Source: Atherix ibis (taxonomy: Eukaryota > Arthropoda > Insecta > Diptera > Athericidae). From it: 64,000 nt of DNA. The stretch spans positions 18,577,933 to 18,641,932 of the forward strand of contig OY282608.1 in the NCBI GenBank assembly GCA_958298945.1, in the 5' to 3' direction. The notes beneath the pieces are model-generated. The model saw only the letters and a program-made list of their open reading frames with translations. It did no database searches and was not told the origin of the DNA. Below, in pieces: positions 13,963 through 28,600 of this stretch. Positions within the stretch are counted from its first letter, which is position 1; every line of letters begins with the position of its first letter. The position numbers were made by a program, and so were the translations under genes.

Positions 13963-16900
13963 AACCAACAAACCAACAAGCCAACAAACCAAAAAACCAA
14001 CAAACCAACATGACAACAAACCAACAAACTAAGTAACCAACAAGCCAACAAACCAACAAACCAACAAGCCAACAAACCAACAAACCAACAAACCAACAAA
14101 CCAACAAGCCAACAAGCCAACAAACCAGCAAACCAACATACCAACAAGCCAACAAACCAACAAACCAACAAGCTAACAAACCAACAAACGAACAAACCAA
14201 CAAACCAACAAGCCAACAAGCCAACAAACCAACAAACCAACAAGCCAACAAACCAACAAACCAACAAACCAACAAGCCAACAAACCAACAAGCCAACAAA
14301 CCAACAAACCAACAAACCAATAACCAAAAAGCCAACAAACTAACAACCCAACAAGCCAAATGCCAACAAACCAACAAACCAAAAAAAGCAACAAGCAACA
14401 AGCCAACAAACAAACAAACCCACAAGCCAACAAACCAACAAACCAACAAGCCAACAAGCCAACAAACCAACAAACCAACAAACCAGCAAGCCAACAAACC
14501 AACAAACAAAAAAACCAACAAACCAACAAACCAACAAGCCAACAAGCCAACAAACCAACAAACCAACAAGCCAACAAACCAACAAAGCAACAAACTAAGT
14601 AACCAACAAGCCAACAAACCAACAAACCAACAAGCCAACAAGCCAACAAACCAACAAACCAACAAACCAACAACCCAACAAACCAACAAACCAACAAACC
14701 AAAAAACCAACAAACCAACAAACCAACAAACCAACAAACCAACAAACCAACAAACCAACAAGCCAACAAACCAACAAACCAAGAAACCAACAAATCAAGT
14801 AACCAAAAAGCCAACAAACTAACAAACCAACAAGCCAACAAGCCCACAAACCAACAAACCAACAAACCAACAAGCCAACAGGCCAACAAACCAACAAACC
14901 AACAAGCCAACAAACCAACAAGTCAACAAACCAACAAGCCAACAAACCAACAAGCCAACAAACCAAAAACCAACAAGCCAACAAGCCAACAAACCAACAA
15001 ACCAACAAACCAACAAGCCAACAAACCAACAAACCAACAAGCCAACAAACCAACAAACCAACAAACCAAAAAACCAACAAGCCAACAAACCAATATGCCA
15101 ACAAACCAACAAATTAAGTAACCAACAAGCCAACAAACCAACAAACCAACAAACCAACATGCCAACAAACCAACAAACTAAGTAACCAAAAAGCCAACAA
15201 ACCAACAAACCAACAAGCCAACAAGCCAACAAACCAACAAACCAACAAACCAACAAGCCAACAAACCAACAAACCAACAAACCAACAAACCAACAAGCCA
15301 ACAAGCCAACAAACCAACAAACCAACAAACCAACAAGCCAACAAACCAACAAACCAACAAACCAACAAACCAACAAACCAACAAACCAACAAACCAATAA
15401 ACCAATAAACCAACAAACCAACAAGCCAACAAACCAACAAACCAACAAACCAACAAGCCAACAAACCAACAAACCAACAAACCAACAAGCCAACAAGCCA
15501 ACAAACCAACAAACCAACAAACCAACAAGCCAACAAACCAACAAACCAACAAACCAACATGCCAACAAACCAACAATTTAAGTAACCAACAAGCCAACAA
15601 ACCAACAAACCAACAAGCCAACAAGCCAACAAACCAAAAAATCAACAAACCAACAAGCTAACAAACCAACAAGCCAACAAACCAACAAACCAACAAGCCA
15701 ACAAGCCAACAAACCAACAAACCAACATACCAACAAGCCAACAAACCAACAAACCAACAAGCCAACAAACCAACAAACCAACAAACCAACAAACCAACAA
15801 GCCAACAAACCAACAAGCCAACAAACCAACAAACCAATAACCAAAAAGCAAACAAACTAACAAACCAACAAGCCAAATGCCAACAAACCAACAAACCAAC
15901 AAACAACAAGCAACAAGCCAACAAACAAACAAACCAACAAGCCAACAAACCAACAAACCAACAAGCCAACAAGCCAACAAACCAACAAACCAACAAACCA
16001 GCAAGCCAACAAACCAACAAACCAAAAAACCAACAAACCAACAAACCAACAAACCAACAAGCCAACAAGCCAACAAACCAACAAACCAACAAGCCAACAA
16101 ACCAACAAAGCAACAAACTAAGTAACCAACAAGCCAACAAACCAACAAACCAACAAGCCAACAAGCCAACAAACCAACAAACCAACAAACCAACAAACCA
16201 ACAAACCAACAAGCCAACAAACCAACAAATCAACAAGCCAACAAACCAACAAACCAACAAACCAACAAACCGACAAGCCAACAAGCCAACAAACCAACAA
16301 GCCAACAAACCAAAAACCAACAAGCCAACAAGCCAACAAACCAACACACCAACAAACCAACAAGCCAACAAGCCAACAAGCCAACAAGCCAACAAGCCAA
16401 CAATCCAACAAACCAACAAGCCAACAAACCAACAAATCAACAAGCCAACAAACCAAAAAACCAACAAACAAACAAGCCAACAAAGCAACAAACCAACAAA
16501 CCAACAAGCCAACAAACCAACAAACTAAGTAGCCAACAAGGCAACAAACCAACAAACCAACAAACCAACAAACCAACAAGCCAACAAACCAACAAGCACA
16601 CAAACCAACAAACCAACAAGCCAACAAGCCAACAAACCAAAAAACCAACAAGCCAACAAACCAACAAAACAACAAACCAACAAGCCAACAAACCAACAAA
16701 CCAACAAACCAGCAAACCAACAAGCCAACAAGCCAACAAACCAACAAACCAACAAGCCAACAAACCAACAAACCAACAAACTAACAAACCAACAAGGCAA
16801 CAAGCCAACAAACCAACAAACCAACAAGCCAACAAACCGACAAGCCAACAAGCCAACAAGCCAACAAACCAACAAACCAACAAGCCAACAAGCCAATAAA

Positions 16901-17234
16901 CCAACAAACCAACGAGCCAACAAACCAACAAACCCACAAATCAACAAGCCAACAAGCCAACAAACCAACAAACAATTAAACCAACAAACCAAAAAACCAA
17001 CAAACCAACAAACCAACAAACCAACAAGCCAACAAACCAACAAACCAACAGACCAACAAGCCAACAAACCAACAAATCAACAAGCCAACAAACCAACAAA
17101 CCAACAAACCAACAAGCCAACAAACCAACAAACCAACAAGCCAACAAACCAACAAACCAACAAACCAAAAAACCAACAAGCCAACAAACCAACAAACCAA
17201 CAAACCAATATGCCAACAAACCAACAAATTAAGT
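13963..17234 (+). repeat. 3,272-bp higher-order unit, copy 2
   Basis: This is the second tandem copy of the 10691-13962 unit, at a constant offset of 3,272 bp. The offset equals 410 monomers minus 8 bases. I count a net of eight missing bases in short monomers within the unit: two module regions plus two ACCAAAA monomers. After 17,243 the sequence departs from the start of copy 2, which marks the end of the duplication to within about one monomer. Confidence 0.88.
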
Positions 17235-19188
17235 AACCAACAAGCCAACAAACCAACAAACCAACAAACCAACATGCCAACAAACCAACAAACTAAGTAA
17301 CCAAAAAGCCAACAAACCAACAAACCAACAAGCCAACAAGCCAACAAACCAAAAAACCAACAAACCAACAAGCTAACAAACCAACAAGCCAACAAACCAA
17401 CAAATCAAAAAGCCAACAGGCCAACAAACCAACAAACCAACAAACCAACAAGCCAACAAACCAACAAACTAACAAGCCAACAAACCAACAAACCAACAAA
17501 CCAACAAACCAACAAGCCAACAAGCCAACAAACCAACAAACCAACAAAGCAACAAGCCAACAAACCAACAAGCGAACAAACCAACAAACCAACAAACCAA
17601 GTAACCTAAAAGCCAACAAACTAACAAACCAACAAGCCAACAAGCCAACAAACCAACAAACCAACAAAGCAACAAACCAACAAACCAACAAACCAACAAA
17701 TTAACAAGCCAACAAGTCAACAAACCAACAAACCAACAAAGCAACAAACCAACAAACCAAAAAACCAACAAACCAACAAGCCAACAAACCAACAAACCAA
17801 CAAACCAAAAAACCAACAAACCAACAAACCAACAAGCCAACAAACCAACAAACCAACAAACCAACAAGCCAACAAACCAACAAACAAATAAACCAACAAC
17901 CCAAAAAACCCACAAACCAACAAACCAACAACCCAACAAGCCAACAAACCAACAAACCAACAAACTAACAAGCCAACAAACCAACAATCCAACAAGCCAA
18001 CAAACCAACAAACCAACCAAGCAAAAAGCCAACTAGACAACAAACCAACAAACCAACAAACCAACAAAGCAACAAGCCAACAAGCCAACAAACCAACAAA
18101 CCAACAAACCAACAAGTCAACAAACCAACAAACCAACAAACCAAAAAACCAACAAGCCAATAAACCAACAAACAAATAAACCAACAAACCAAAATACCCA
18201 CAAATCAACAAGCCAACAAGCCAACAAACCAAAAAACCAAAAAACCAACAAGCCAACAAACCAACAAACCAACAAACCAACAAACCAACAAACCAACAAG
18301 CCAACAAACCAACAAACAAATAAACCAACAAACCAAAAAACCAACAAATCAACAAGCCAACAAGCCAAAATACCAACAAACCAACAAACCAACAAGCCAA
18401 CAAACCAACAAACCAAGTAACCAAAAAGCCAACAAACTAACAAACCAACAAGCCAACAAACCAACAAGCCAACAAGCCAACAAACCAACAAACCAGCAAA
18501 GCAACAAACCAACAAACCAACAAACCAACAAACCAACAAACTAACAAACCAACAAGCCAACAAACTAACAAACCAACAAGCCAACAAACCAACAAACCAA
18601 CAAACCAACAAACCAACATGCCAACAAACCAACAAACTAAGTAACCAACAAACCAACAAACCAACAAACCAACAAGCCAACAAGCCAGCAAACCAACAAA
18701 CCAACAAGCCAACAAACCAACAAACCAACAAACCAACAAGCCAACAAACCAAGTAACCAAAAAGCCAACAAACCAACAAACCAACAAAGCAACAAGCCAA
18801 CAAGCCAACAAGCCAACAAACCAACAAACCAACAAACCAACAAAGCAACAAGTCAACAAGCCAACAAACCAACAAACCAACAAACTAACAAGCCAACAAA
18901 CCAACAAACCAACAAACCAACAAACCAACAAACCAACAAACCAACAAGCCAACAAGCCAACAAACCAACAAACCAACAAAGCAACAAGCCAACAAACCAA
19001 CAAGCCAACAAACCAACAAACGAACAAACCAAGTAACCAAAAAGCCAACAAACTAACAAACCAACAAGCCAACAAGCCAACAAACCAACAAACCAACAAA
19101 GCAACAAACCAACAAACCAACAAACCAACAAACCAAGTAACCAAAAAGCCTACAAACTAACAAACCAACAAACCAACAAGCCAACAAG
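17235..19188 (+). repeat. Satellite segment, dispersed relative of 46.3-48 kb
   Basis: This is 8-bp satellite with no gene. It carries the rare GTAACCTAAAAGCC variant at 17601, which recurs at 46676, and in both places it is preceded by AAAGCAACAAGCC and followed by a CTAACAAACC monomer. Both regions are also rich in AAAGCAAC and ACAAATAA variants. The GTAACCAAAAAGCC signature recurs near 18418, 18753, 19033 and 19138. Similarity to 46.4-47.0 kb is imperfect, which suggests an older copy event than the tandem duplications. Confidence 0.75.
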
Positions 19189-22100
19189 CCAACAAACCAA
19201 CAAACCAACAAACCAATAAACCAACAAACCAACAAACCAACAAGCCAACAAGCCAACAAACCAACAAACCAACAAACCAACATGCCAACAAACCAACAAA
19301 CTAAGTAACCAATAAGCCAACAAACCAACAAACCAACCAGCCAACAAGCCAACAAACCAACAAACCAACAAGCCAACAAACCAACAAACCAACAAACTAA
19401 CAAGCCAACAAACCAACAAGCCAACAAACCAATAAACCAACAAGCCAACAAGCCAACAAACCAACAAACCAATAAGCCAACAAGCCAACAAACCAACAAA
19501 CCAACAAGCCAACAAACCAACAAACAAATAAACCAACAAACCAACAAACCAACAAGCCAACAAGCCAACAAACCAACAAACCAACAAACCAACAAGCCAA
19601 CAAACCAACAAACCAACAAACCAACAAACCAACAAACTAACATGCCAACAAGCCAACAAACCAACAAACCAACAAACCAACAAGCCAACAAACCAACAAA
19701 CCAACAAACCAACAAGCCAACAAGCCAACAAACTAACAAACCAACAAGCCAACAAACCAACAAACCAACAAACCAACATGACAACAAACCAACAAACTAA
19801 GTAATCAACAAGCCAACAAACCAACAAACCAACAAGCCAACAAACCAACAAACCAACAAACCAACAAGCCAACAAATCAACAAGCCAACAAACCAACAAA
19901 CAAGTAAACCAACAAACCAACAAACCAACAAGCCAACAAGCCAACAAACCAACAAACCAACAAACCAACAAGCCAACAAACCAACAAACCAACAAACCAA
20001 CAAACCAACAAACTAACATGCCAACAAGCCAACAAACCAACAAACCAACAAACCAACAAGCCAACAAACCAACAAACCAACAAACCAACAAGCCAACAAG
20101 CCAACAAACTAACAAACCAACAAGCCAACAAACCAAGTAACCAAAAAGCCAACAAATTAACAAACCAACAAGCCCACAAGCCCACAAACCAACAAACCAA
20201 CAAGCCAACAAACCAACAAACCAACAAACCAACAAACCAACAAGCCAACAAACCAACAAACCAACAAGCCAAAAAACCAACAAAGCAACAAACTAAGTAA
20301 CCAACAAGCCAACAAACCAACAAACCAACAAGCCAACAAGCCAACAAACCAACAAACCAACAAGCCAACAAACCAACAAACCAACAAACCAAAAAACCAA
20401 CAAACCAACAAACCAACAAACCAACAAATTAACAAACCAACAAGCCAACAAACCAACAAACCAACAAACAAATAAACCAACAAACCAACAAACCAACAAG
20501 CCAACAAGCCAACAAACCAACAAACCAACAAACCAACAAGCCAACAAACCAACAAACCAACAAACCAACAAACCAACAAACCAACAAACCAACAAACTAA
20601 CATGCCAACAAGCCAACAAACTAACAAACCAACAAGCCAAATGCCAACAAACCAACAAACCAACAAACAACAAGCAACAAGCCAACAAACAAACAAACCA
20701 ACAAGCCAACAAACCAACAAACCAACAAGCCAACAAGCGAACAAACCAACAAACCAACAAACCAGCAAGCCAACAAACCAACAAACCAAAAAACCAACAA
20801 ACCAACAAACCAACAAGCCAACAAGCCAACAAACCAACAAACCAACAGGCCAACAAACCAACAAAGCAACAAACTAAGTAACCAACAAGCCAACAAATCA
20901 ACAAACCAACAAGCCAACAAGCCAACAAACCAACAAACCAACAAGCCAACAAATCAACAAACCAACAAACCAAAAAACCAACAAACCAACAAACCAACAA
21001 ACCAACAAACCAACAAACCAACAAACCAAGTAACCAAAAAGCCAACAAACTAACAAACCAACAAGCCAACAAGCCCACAAACCAACAAACCAACAAACCA
21101 ACAAGCCAACAAGCCCACAAACCAACAAACCAACAAGCCAACAAACCAACAAGCCAACAAGCCAACGAGCCAACAAACCAACAAACCAACAAGCCAACAG
21201 GCCAACAAACCAACAAACCAACAAACCAACAAACCAACAAACCAACAAGCCAACAAACCAACAAACAAATAAACCAACAAACCAAAAAATCAACAAACCA
21301 ACAAACCAACAAGCCAACAAACCAACAAACCAACAAACCAACAAACCAACAAATCAACAAGCCAACAAGCCAACAAACCAACAAACCAACAAACCGACAA
21401 GCCAACAAGCCAACAAACCAACAAGCCAACAAACCAAAAACAAACAAGCCAACAAGCCAACAAACCCACAAACCAACAAACCAACAAGCCAACAAGCCAA
21501 CAAACCAACAAACCAACAAACCAACAAACCAACAAACCAACAAACCAACAAGCCAACAAACCAACAAACCAACAAACCAACAAACCAACAAACCAACAAG
21601 CCAACAAGCCAACAAACCAACAAACCAACAAGCCAACAAACCAACAAACCAACAAGCCAACAAGCCAACAAACCAACAAACCAACAAGCCAACAAACCAA
21701 CAAACCAACAAACAAACAAGCCAACAAAGCAACAAGCCAACAAACCAACAAGCCAACAAACCAACAAACTAAGTAGCCAACAAGCCAACAAACCAACAAA
21801 CCAACAAACCAACAAACCAACAAGCCAACAAACCAACAAGCACACAAACCAAAAAACCAACAAGCCAACAAGCCAACAAACCAACAAACCAACAAACCAA
21901 CAAGCCAACAAACCAACAAACCCACAAACCAACAAGCCAACAAACCAACAAACCAACAAACCAACAAACCAACAAGTCAACAAACCAACAAACCAACAAA
22001 CCAACAAGCCAACAAACCAACAAACCAACAAACCAACAAACCAACAAACCAAAAAACCAACAAACCAACAAACCAACAAACGAACAAACCAACAAGCCAA

Positions 22101-25100
22101 CAAGCCAACAAACCAACAAACCAACAAGCCAACAAACCAACAAACCAACAAACCAACAAGCCAACAAGCCAACAAACCAACAAACCAACAAACCAACAAA
22201 CCAACAAGCCAAGAAACCAACAAACGAACAAACCAACAAACCAACAAAACAACAAACCAAGTAACCAAAAAGCCAACAAACTAACAAACCAACAAGCCAA
22301 CAAGCCCACAAACCAACAAACCAACAAACCAACAAGCCAACAAGCCCAGAAACCAACAAACCAACAAGCCAACAAACCAACAAGCCAACAAGCCAACGAA
22401 CCAACAAACCAACAAACCAACAAGCCAACAGGCCAACAAACCAACAAACCAACAAACCAACAAACCAACAAGCCAACAAACCAACAAACAAATAAACCAA
22501 CAAACCAAAAAACCAACAAACCAACAAACCAACAAGCCAACAAACCAACAAACCAACAAACCAACAAACCAACAAATCAACAAGCCAACAAGCCAACAAA
22601 CCAACAAACCAACAAACCGACAAGCCAACAAGCCAACAAACCAACAAGCCAACAAACCAAAAACCAACAAGCCAACAAGCCAACAAACCCACAAACCAAC
22701 AAACCAACAAGCCAACAAGCCAACAAACCAACAAGCCAACAAACCAACAAACCAACAAGCCAACAAGCCAACAAACCAACAAACCAACAAACCAACAAAC
22801 CAACAAGTCAACAAACCAACAAACCAACAAACCAACAAGCCAACAAACCAACAAACCAACAAACCAACAAACCAACAAACCAAAAAACCAACAAACCAAC
22901 AAACCAACAAACCAACAAACCAACAAGCCAACAAGCCAACAAACCAACAAACCAACAAGCCAACAAACCAACAAACCAACAAACCAACAAGCCAACAAGC
23001 CAACAAACCAACAAACCAACAAACCAACAAACCAACAAGCCAAGAAACCAGCAAACCAACAAACCAACATGCCAACCAACCAACAAACTAAGTAACCAAC
23101 AAACCAACAAACCAACAAGCCAACAAGCCAAGAAACCAAAAAACCAACAAACCAACAAGCTAACAAACCAACAAGCCAACAAACCAACAAACCAACAAGC
23201 CAACAAGCCAACAAACCAACAAACCAACATACCAACAAGCCAACAAACCAACAAACCAACAAGCTAACAAACCAACAAACCAACAAACCAACAAACCAAC
23301 AAGCCAACAAGCCAACAAACCAACAAACCAACAAGCCAACAAACCAACAAACCAACAAACCAACAAGCCAACAAACCAACAAGCCAACAAACCAACAAGC
23401 CAACAAACCAACAAACCAACAAACCAACAAGCCAAATGCCAACAAACCAACAAACCAACAAAGCAACAAGCAACAAGCCAACAAACAAACAAACCAACAA
23501 GCCAACAAACCAACATACCAACAAGCCAACAAGCCAACAAGCCAACAAACCAACAAACCAACAAACCAGCAAGCCAACAAACCAACAAACAAAAAAACCA
23601 ACAAACCAACAAACCAACAAGCCAACAAGCCAACAAACCAACAAACCAACAAGCCAAAAAACCAACAAAGCAACAAACTAAGTAACCAACAAGCCAACAA
23701 ACCAACAAACCAACAAGCCAACAAGCCAACAAACCAACAAACCAACAAGCCAACAAACCAACAAACCAACAAACCAAAAAACCAACAAACCAACAAACCA
23801 ACAAACCAACAAACCAACAAACCAACAAACCAACAAACCAACAAGCCAACAAACCAACAAACCAACAAACCAACAAACCAACAAACCAAGTAACCAAAAA
23901 GCCAACAAATTAACAAACCAACAAGCCAACAAGCCCACAAACCAACAAACCAACAAACCAACAAGCCAATAAGCCAACAAACCAACAAACCAACAAACCA
24001 ACAAGCCAACAAACCAACAAACCAACAAGCCAAAAAACCAACAAAGCAACCAACTAAGTAACCAACAAGCCAACAAACCAACAAACCAACAAGCCAACAA
24101 GCCAACAAGCCAACAAACCAACAAACCAACAAGCCAACAAACCAACAAACCAACAAACCAAAAAACCAACAAACCAACAAACAAACAAACCAACAATCCA
24201 ACAAACCAACAAGCCAACAAACCAACAAACCAACAAACCAACAAACCAAGTAACCAAAAAGCCAACAAACTAACAAACCAACAAGCCAACAAGCCCACAA
24301 ACCAACAAACCAACAAACCAACAAGCCAACAAGCCAACAAACCAACAAACCAACAAGCCAACAAACCAACAAGCCAACAAACCAAAAAGCCAACAAACCA
24401 ACAAACCAACAAGCCAACAGGCCAACAAACCAACAAACCAACTAGCCAACAAACCAACAAACCAACAAACCAACAAACCAACAAACCAACAAACAAATAA
24501 ACCAAAAAACCAAAAAACCAACAAACCAACAAACCAACAAGCCAACAAACCAACAAACCAACAAACCAACAAGCCAACAAACCAACAAATCAACAAGCCA
24601 ACAAACCAACAAATCAACAAACCAACAAACCGACAAGCCAACAAGCCAACAAACCAACAAGCCAACAAACCAAAAACCAACAAGCCAACAAGCCAACAAG
24701 CCAACAAACCAACAAACCAACAAACCAACAAGCCAACAAACCAACAAGCCAACAAGCCAACAAACCAACAAACCAACAAGCCAACAAACCAACAAACCAA
24801 CATGCCAACAAACCAACAAACTAAGTATCCAACAAGCCAACAAACCAATAAACCAACAAACTAACATGCCAACAAACCAACAAACTAAGTAACCAACAAG
24901 CCAACAAACCAACAAACCAACAAGCCAACAATCCAACAAATTAACAAACCAACAAACCACCAAGCCAACAAGCCAACAAACCAACAAGCTAACAAACCAA
25001 CAAACCAACAAGCCAACAAGCCAACAAACCAACAAACCAACAAACCAACAAGCCAACAAACCAACAAACCAACAAGCCAACAAACCAACAAACCAACAAA

Positions 25101-25620
25101 CCAACAAACCAACAAACCAACAAACCAACAAGCCAACAAGCCAACAAACCAACAAACCAACAAGCCAACAAACCAACAAAACAACAAACAAACAAGCCAA
25201 CAAAGCAACAAACCAACAAACCAACAAACCAACAAACCAACAAGCCAACAAACCAACAAACCAACAAACCAACAAACCAACAAACCAACAAACCAACAAA
25301 CCAACAAACCAACAAACCAACAAGCCAACAAACCAACAAATAAATAAACCAACAAACCAACAAACCAACAAGCCAACAAGCCAAAAAGCCAACAATTCAA
25401 CAAACCAACAAACCAACAAACCAACAAACCAACAAGCCAACAAACCAACAAACAAATAAACCAACAAACCAAAAAACGAACAAACCAACAAACTAACAAA
25501 ACAACACACCAACAAACCAACAAGCCAACAAGCCAAAAAACCAACAAGCCAACAAACCAACAAACCAACAAACCAGCAAACAAATAAACCAACAAACCAA
25601 CAAACCAACAAGCCAACAAA
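19189..25620 (+). repeat. 6.4-kb higher-order unit, copy 1 (6,432 bp)
   Basis: This is the first of two adjacent copies, the largest duplication in the window. Landmarks repeat at an offset of 6,432 bp up to about 20.9 kb (for example ATG of GCCAAATGCC at 20641/27073), 6,424 bp from 21.05 to 21.9 kb, and 6,352 bp from 22.2 kb onward (23436/29788, 24250/30602). The offset changes by 8 bp (one monomer) and 72 bp (nine monomers). The 72-bp segment near 21.95-22.04 kb, including the AGTCAAC variant, is absent from copy 2. Substitutions include C20374/A26806 and G23051/A29403. Confidence 0.88.
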
Positions 25621-28600
25621 CCAACAAACCAACAAACCAACAAACCAATAAACCAACAAACCAACAAACCAACAAGCCAACAAGCCAACAAACCAACAAA
25701 CCAACAAACCAACATGCCAACAAACCAACAAACTAAGTAACCAATAAGCCAACAAACCAACAAACCAACCAGCCAACAAGCCAACAAACCAACAAACCAA
25801 CAAGCCAACAAACCAACAAACCAACAAACTAACAAGCCAACAAACCAACAAGCCAACAAACCAATAAACCAACAAGCCAACAAGCCAACAAACCAACAAA
25901 CCAATAAGCCAACAAGCCAACAAACCAACAAACCAACAAGCCAACAAACCAACAAACAAATAAACCAACAAACCAACAAACCAACAAGCCAACAAGCCAA
26001 CAAACCAACAAACCAACAAACCAACAAGCCAACAAACCAACAAACCAACAAACCAACAAACCAACAAACTAACATGCCAACAAGCCAACAAACCAACAAA
26101 CCAACAAACCAACAAGCCAACAAACCAACAAACCAACAAACCAACAAGCCAACAAGCCAACAAACTAACAAACCAACAAGCCAACAAACCAACAAACCAA
26201 CAAACCAACATGACAACAAACCAACAAACTAAGTAATCAACAAGCCAACAAACCAACAAACCAACAAGCCAACAAACCAACAAACCAACAAACCAACAAG
26301 CCAACAAATCAACAAGCCAACAAACCAACAAACAAGTAAACCAACAAACCAACAAACCAACAAGCCAACAAGCCAACAAACCAACAAACCAACAAACCAA
26401 CAAGCCAACAAACCAACAAACCAACAAACCAACAAACCAACAAACTAACATGCCAACAAGCCAACAAACCAACAAACCAACAAACCAACAAGCCAACAAA
26501 CCAACAAACCAACAAACCAACAAGCCAACAAGCCAACAAACTAACAAACCAACAAGCCAACAAACCAAGTAACCAAAAAGCCAACAAATTAACAAACCAA
26601 CAAGCCCACAAGCCCACAAACCAACAAACCAACAAGCCAACAAACCAACAAACCAACAAACCAACAAACCAACAAGCCAACAAACCAACAAACCAACAAG
26701 CCAAAAAACCAACAAAGCAACAAACTAAGTAACCAACAAGCCAACAAACCAACAAACCAACAAGCCAACAAGCCAACAAACCAACAAACCAACAAGCCAA
26801 CAAACAAACAAACCAACAAACCAAAAAACCAACAAACCAACAAACCAACAAACCAACAAATTAACAAACCAACAAGCCAACAAACCAACAAACCAACAAA
26901 CAAATAAACCAACAAACCAACAAACCAACAAGCCAACAAGCCAACAAACCAACAAACCAACAAACCAACAAGCCAACAAACCAACAAACCAACAAACCAA
27001 CAAACCAACAAACCAACAAACCAACAAACTAACATGCCAACAAGCCAACAAACTAACAAACCAACAAGCCAAATGCCAACAAACCAACAAACCAACAAAC
27101 AACAAGCAACAAGCCAACAAACAAACAAACCAACAAGCCAACAAACCAACAAACCAACAAGCCAACAAGCGAACAAACCAACAACCCAACAAACCAGCAA
27201 GCCAACAAACCAACAAACCAAAAAACCAACAAACCAACAAACCAACAAGCCAACAAACCAACAAGCCAACAAACCAACAGGCCAACAAACCAACAAAGCA
27301 ACAAACTAAGTAACCAACAAGCCAACAAATCAACAAACCAACAAGCCAACAAGCCAACAAACCAACAAACCAACAAGCCAACAAATCAACAAACCAACAA
27401 ACCAAAAAACCAACAAACCAACAAACCAACAAACCAACAAACCAACAAACCAAGTAACCAAAAAGCCAACAAACTAACAAACCAACAAGCCAACAAGCCC
27501 ACAAACCAACAAACCAACAAACCAACAAGCCAACAAGCCCACAAACCAACAAACCAACAAGCCAACAAACCAACAAGCCAACAAGCCAACGAGCCAACAA
27601 ACCAACAAACCAACAAGCCAACAGGCCAACAAACCAACAAACCAACAAACCAACAAACCAACAAACCAACAAGCCAACAAACCAACAAACAAATAAACCA
27701 ACAAACCAAAAAATCAACAAACCAACAAACCAACAAGCCAACAAACCAACAAACCAACAAACCAACAAACCAACAAATCAACAAGCCAACAAGCCAACAA
27801 ACCAACAAACCAACAAACCGACAAGCCAACAAGCCAACAAACCAACAAGCCAACAAACCAAAAACAAACAAGCCAACAAGCCAACAAACCCACAAACCAA
27901 CAAACCAACAAGCCAACAAGCCAACAAACCAACAAACCAACAAACCAACAAACCAACAAACCAACAAACCAACAAGCCAACAAACCAACAAACCAACAAA
28001 CCAACAAACCAACAAACCAACAAGCCAACAAGCCAACAAACCAACAAACCAACAAGCCAACAAACCAACAAACCAACAAGCCAACAAGCCAACAAACCAA
28101 CAAACCAACAAGCCAACAAACCAACAAACCAACAAACAAACAAGCCAACAAAGCAACAAGCCAACAAACCAACAAGCCAACAAACCAACAAACTAAGTAG
28201 CCAACAAGCCAACAAACCAACAAACCAACAAACCAACAAACCAACAAGCCAACAAACCAACAAGCACACAAACCAAAAAACCAACAAGCCAACAAGCCAA
28301 CAAACCAACAAACCAACAAACCAACAAGCCAACAAACCAACAAACCCACAAACCAACAAGCCAACAAACCAACAAACCAACAAACCAACAAACCAACAAA
28401 CCAAAAAACCAACAAACCAACAAACCAACAAACGAACAAACCAACAAGCCAACAAGCCAACAAACCAACAAACCAACAAGCCAACAAACCAACAAACCAA
28501 CAAACCAACAAGCCAACAAGCCAACAAACCAACAAACCAACAAACCAACAAACCAACAAGCCAAGAAACCAACAAACGAACAAACCAACAAACCAACAAA

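Noticed and set aside
10691..17234. Calling the tandem duplications simple assembly errors
   Set aside because: Copies differ by private substitutions and whole-monomer indels (13402/16674, 40712/43120, 44456/45884, 20374/26806), which argues that they are real. The possibility is not excluded without reads, especially for the 3,272-bp pair.
21769..24441. An 890-codon open frame on the - strand, and many others of 60-870 codons, as membrane-protein genes
   Set aside because: The product is only a degenerate LVCWFVGL octapeptide repeat, equally open in overlapping frames. Starts come from chance CAT variants and stops from CTA or TTA variants. There is no codon structure, domain, or conservation beyond the DNA repeat.
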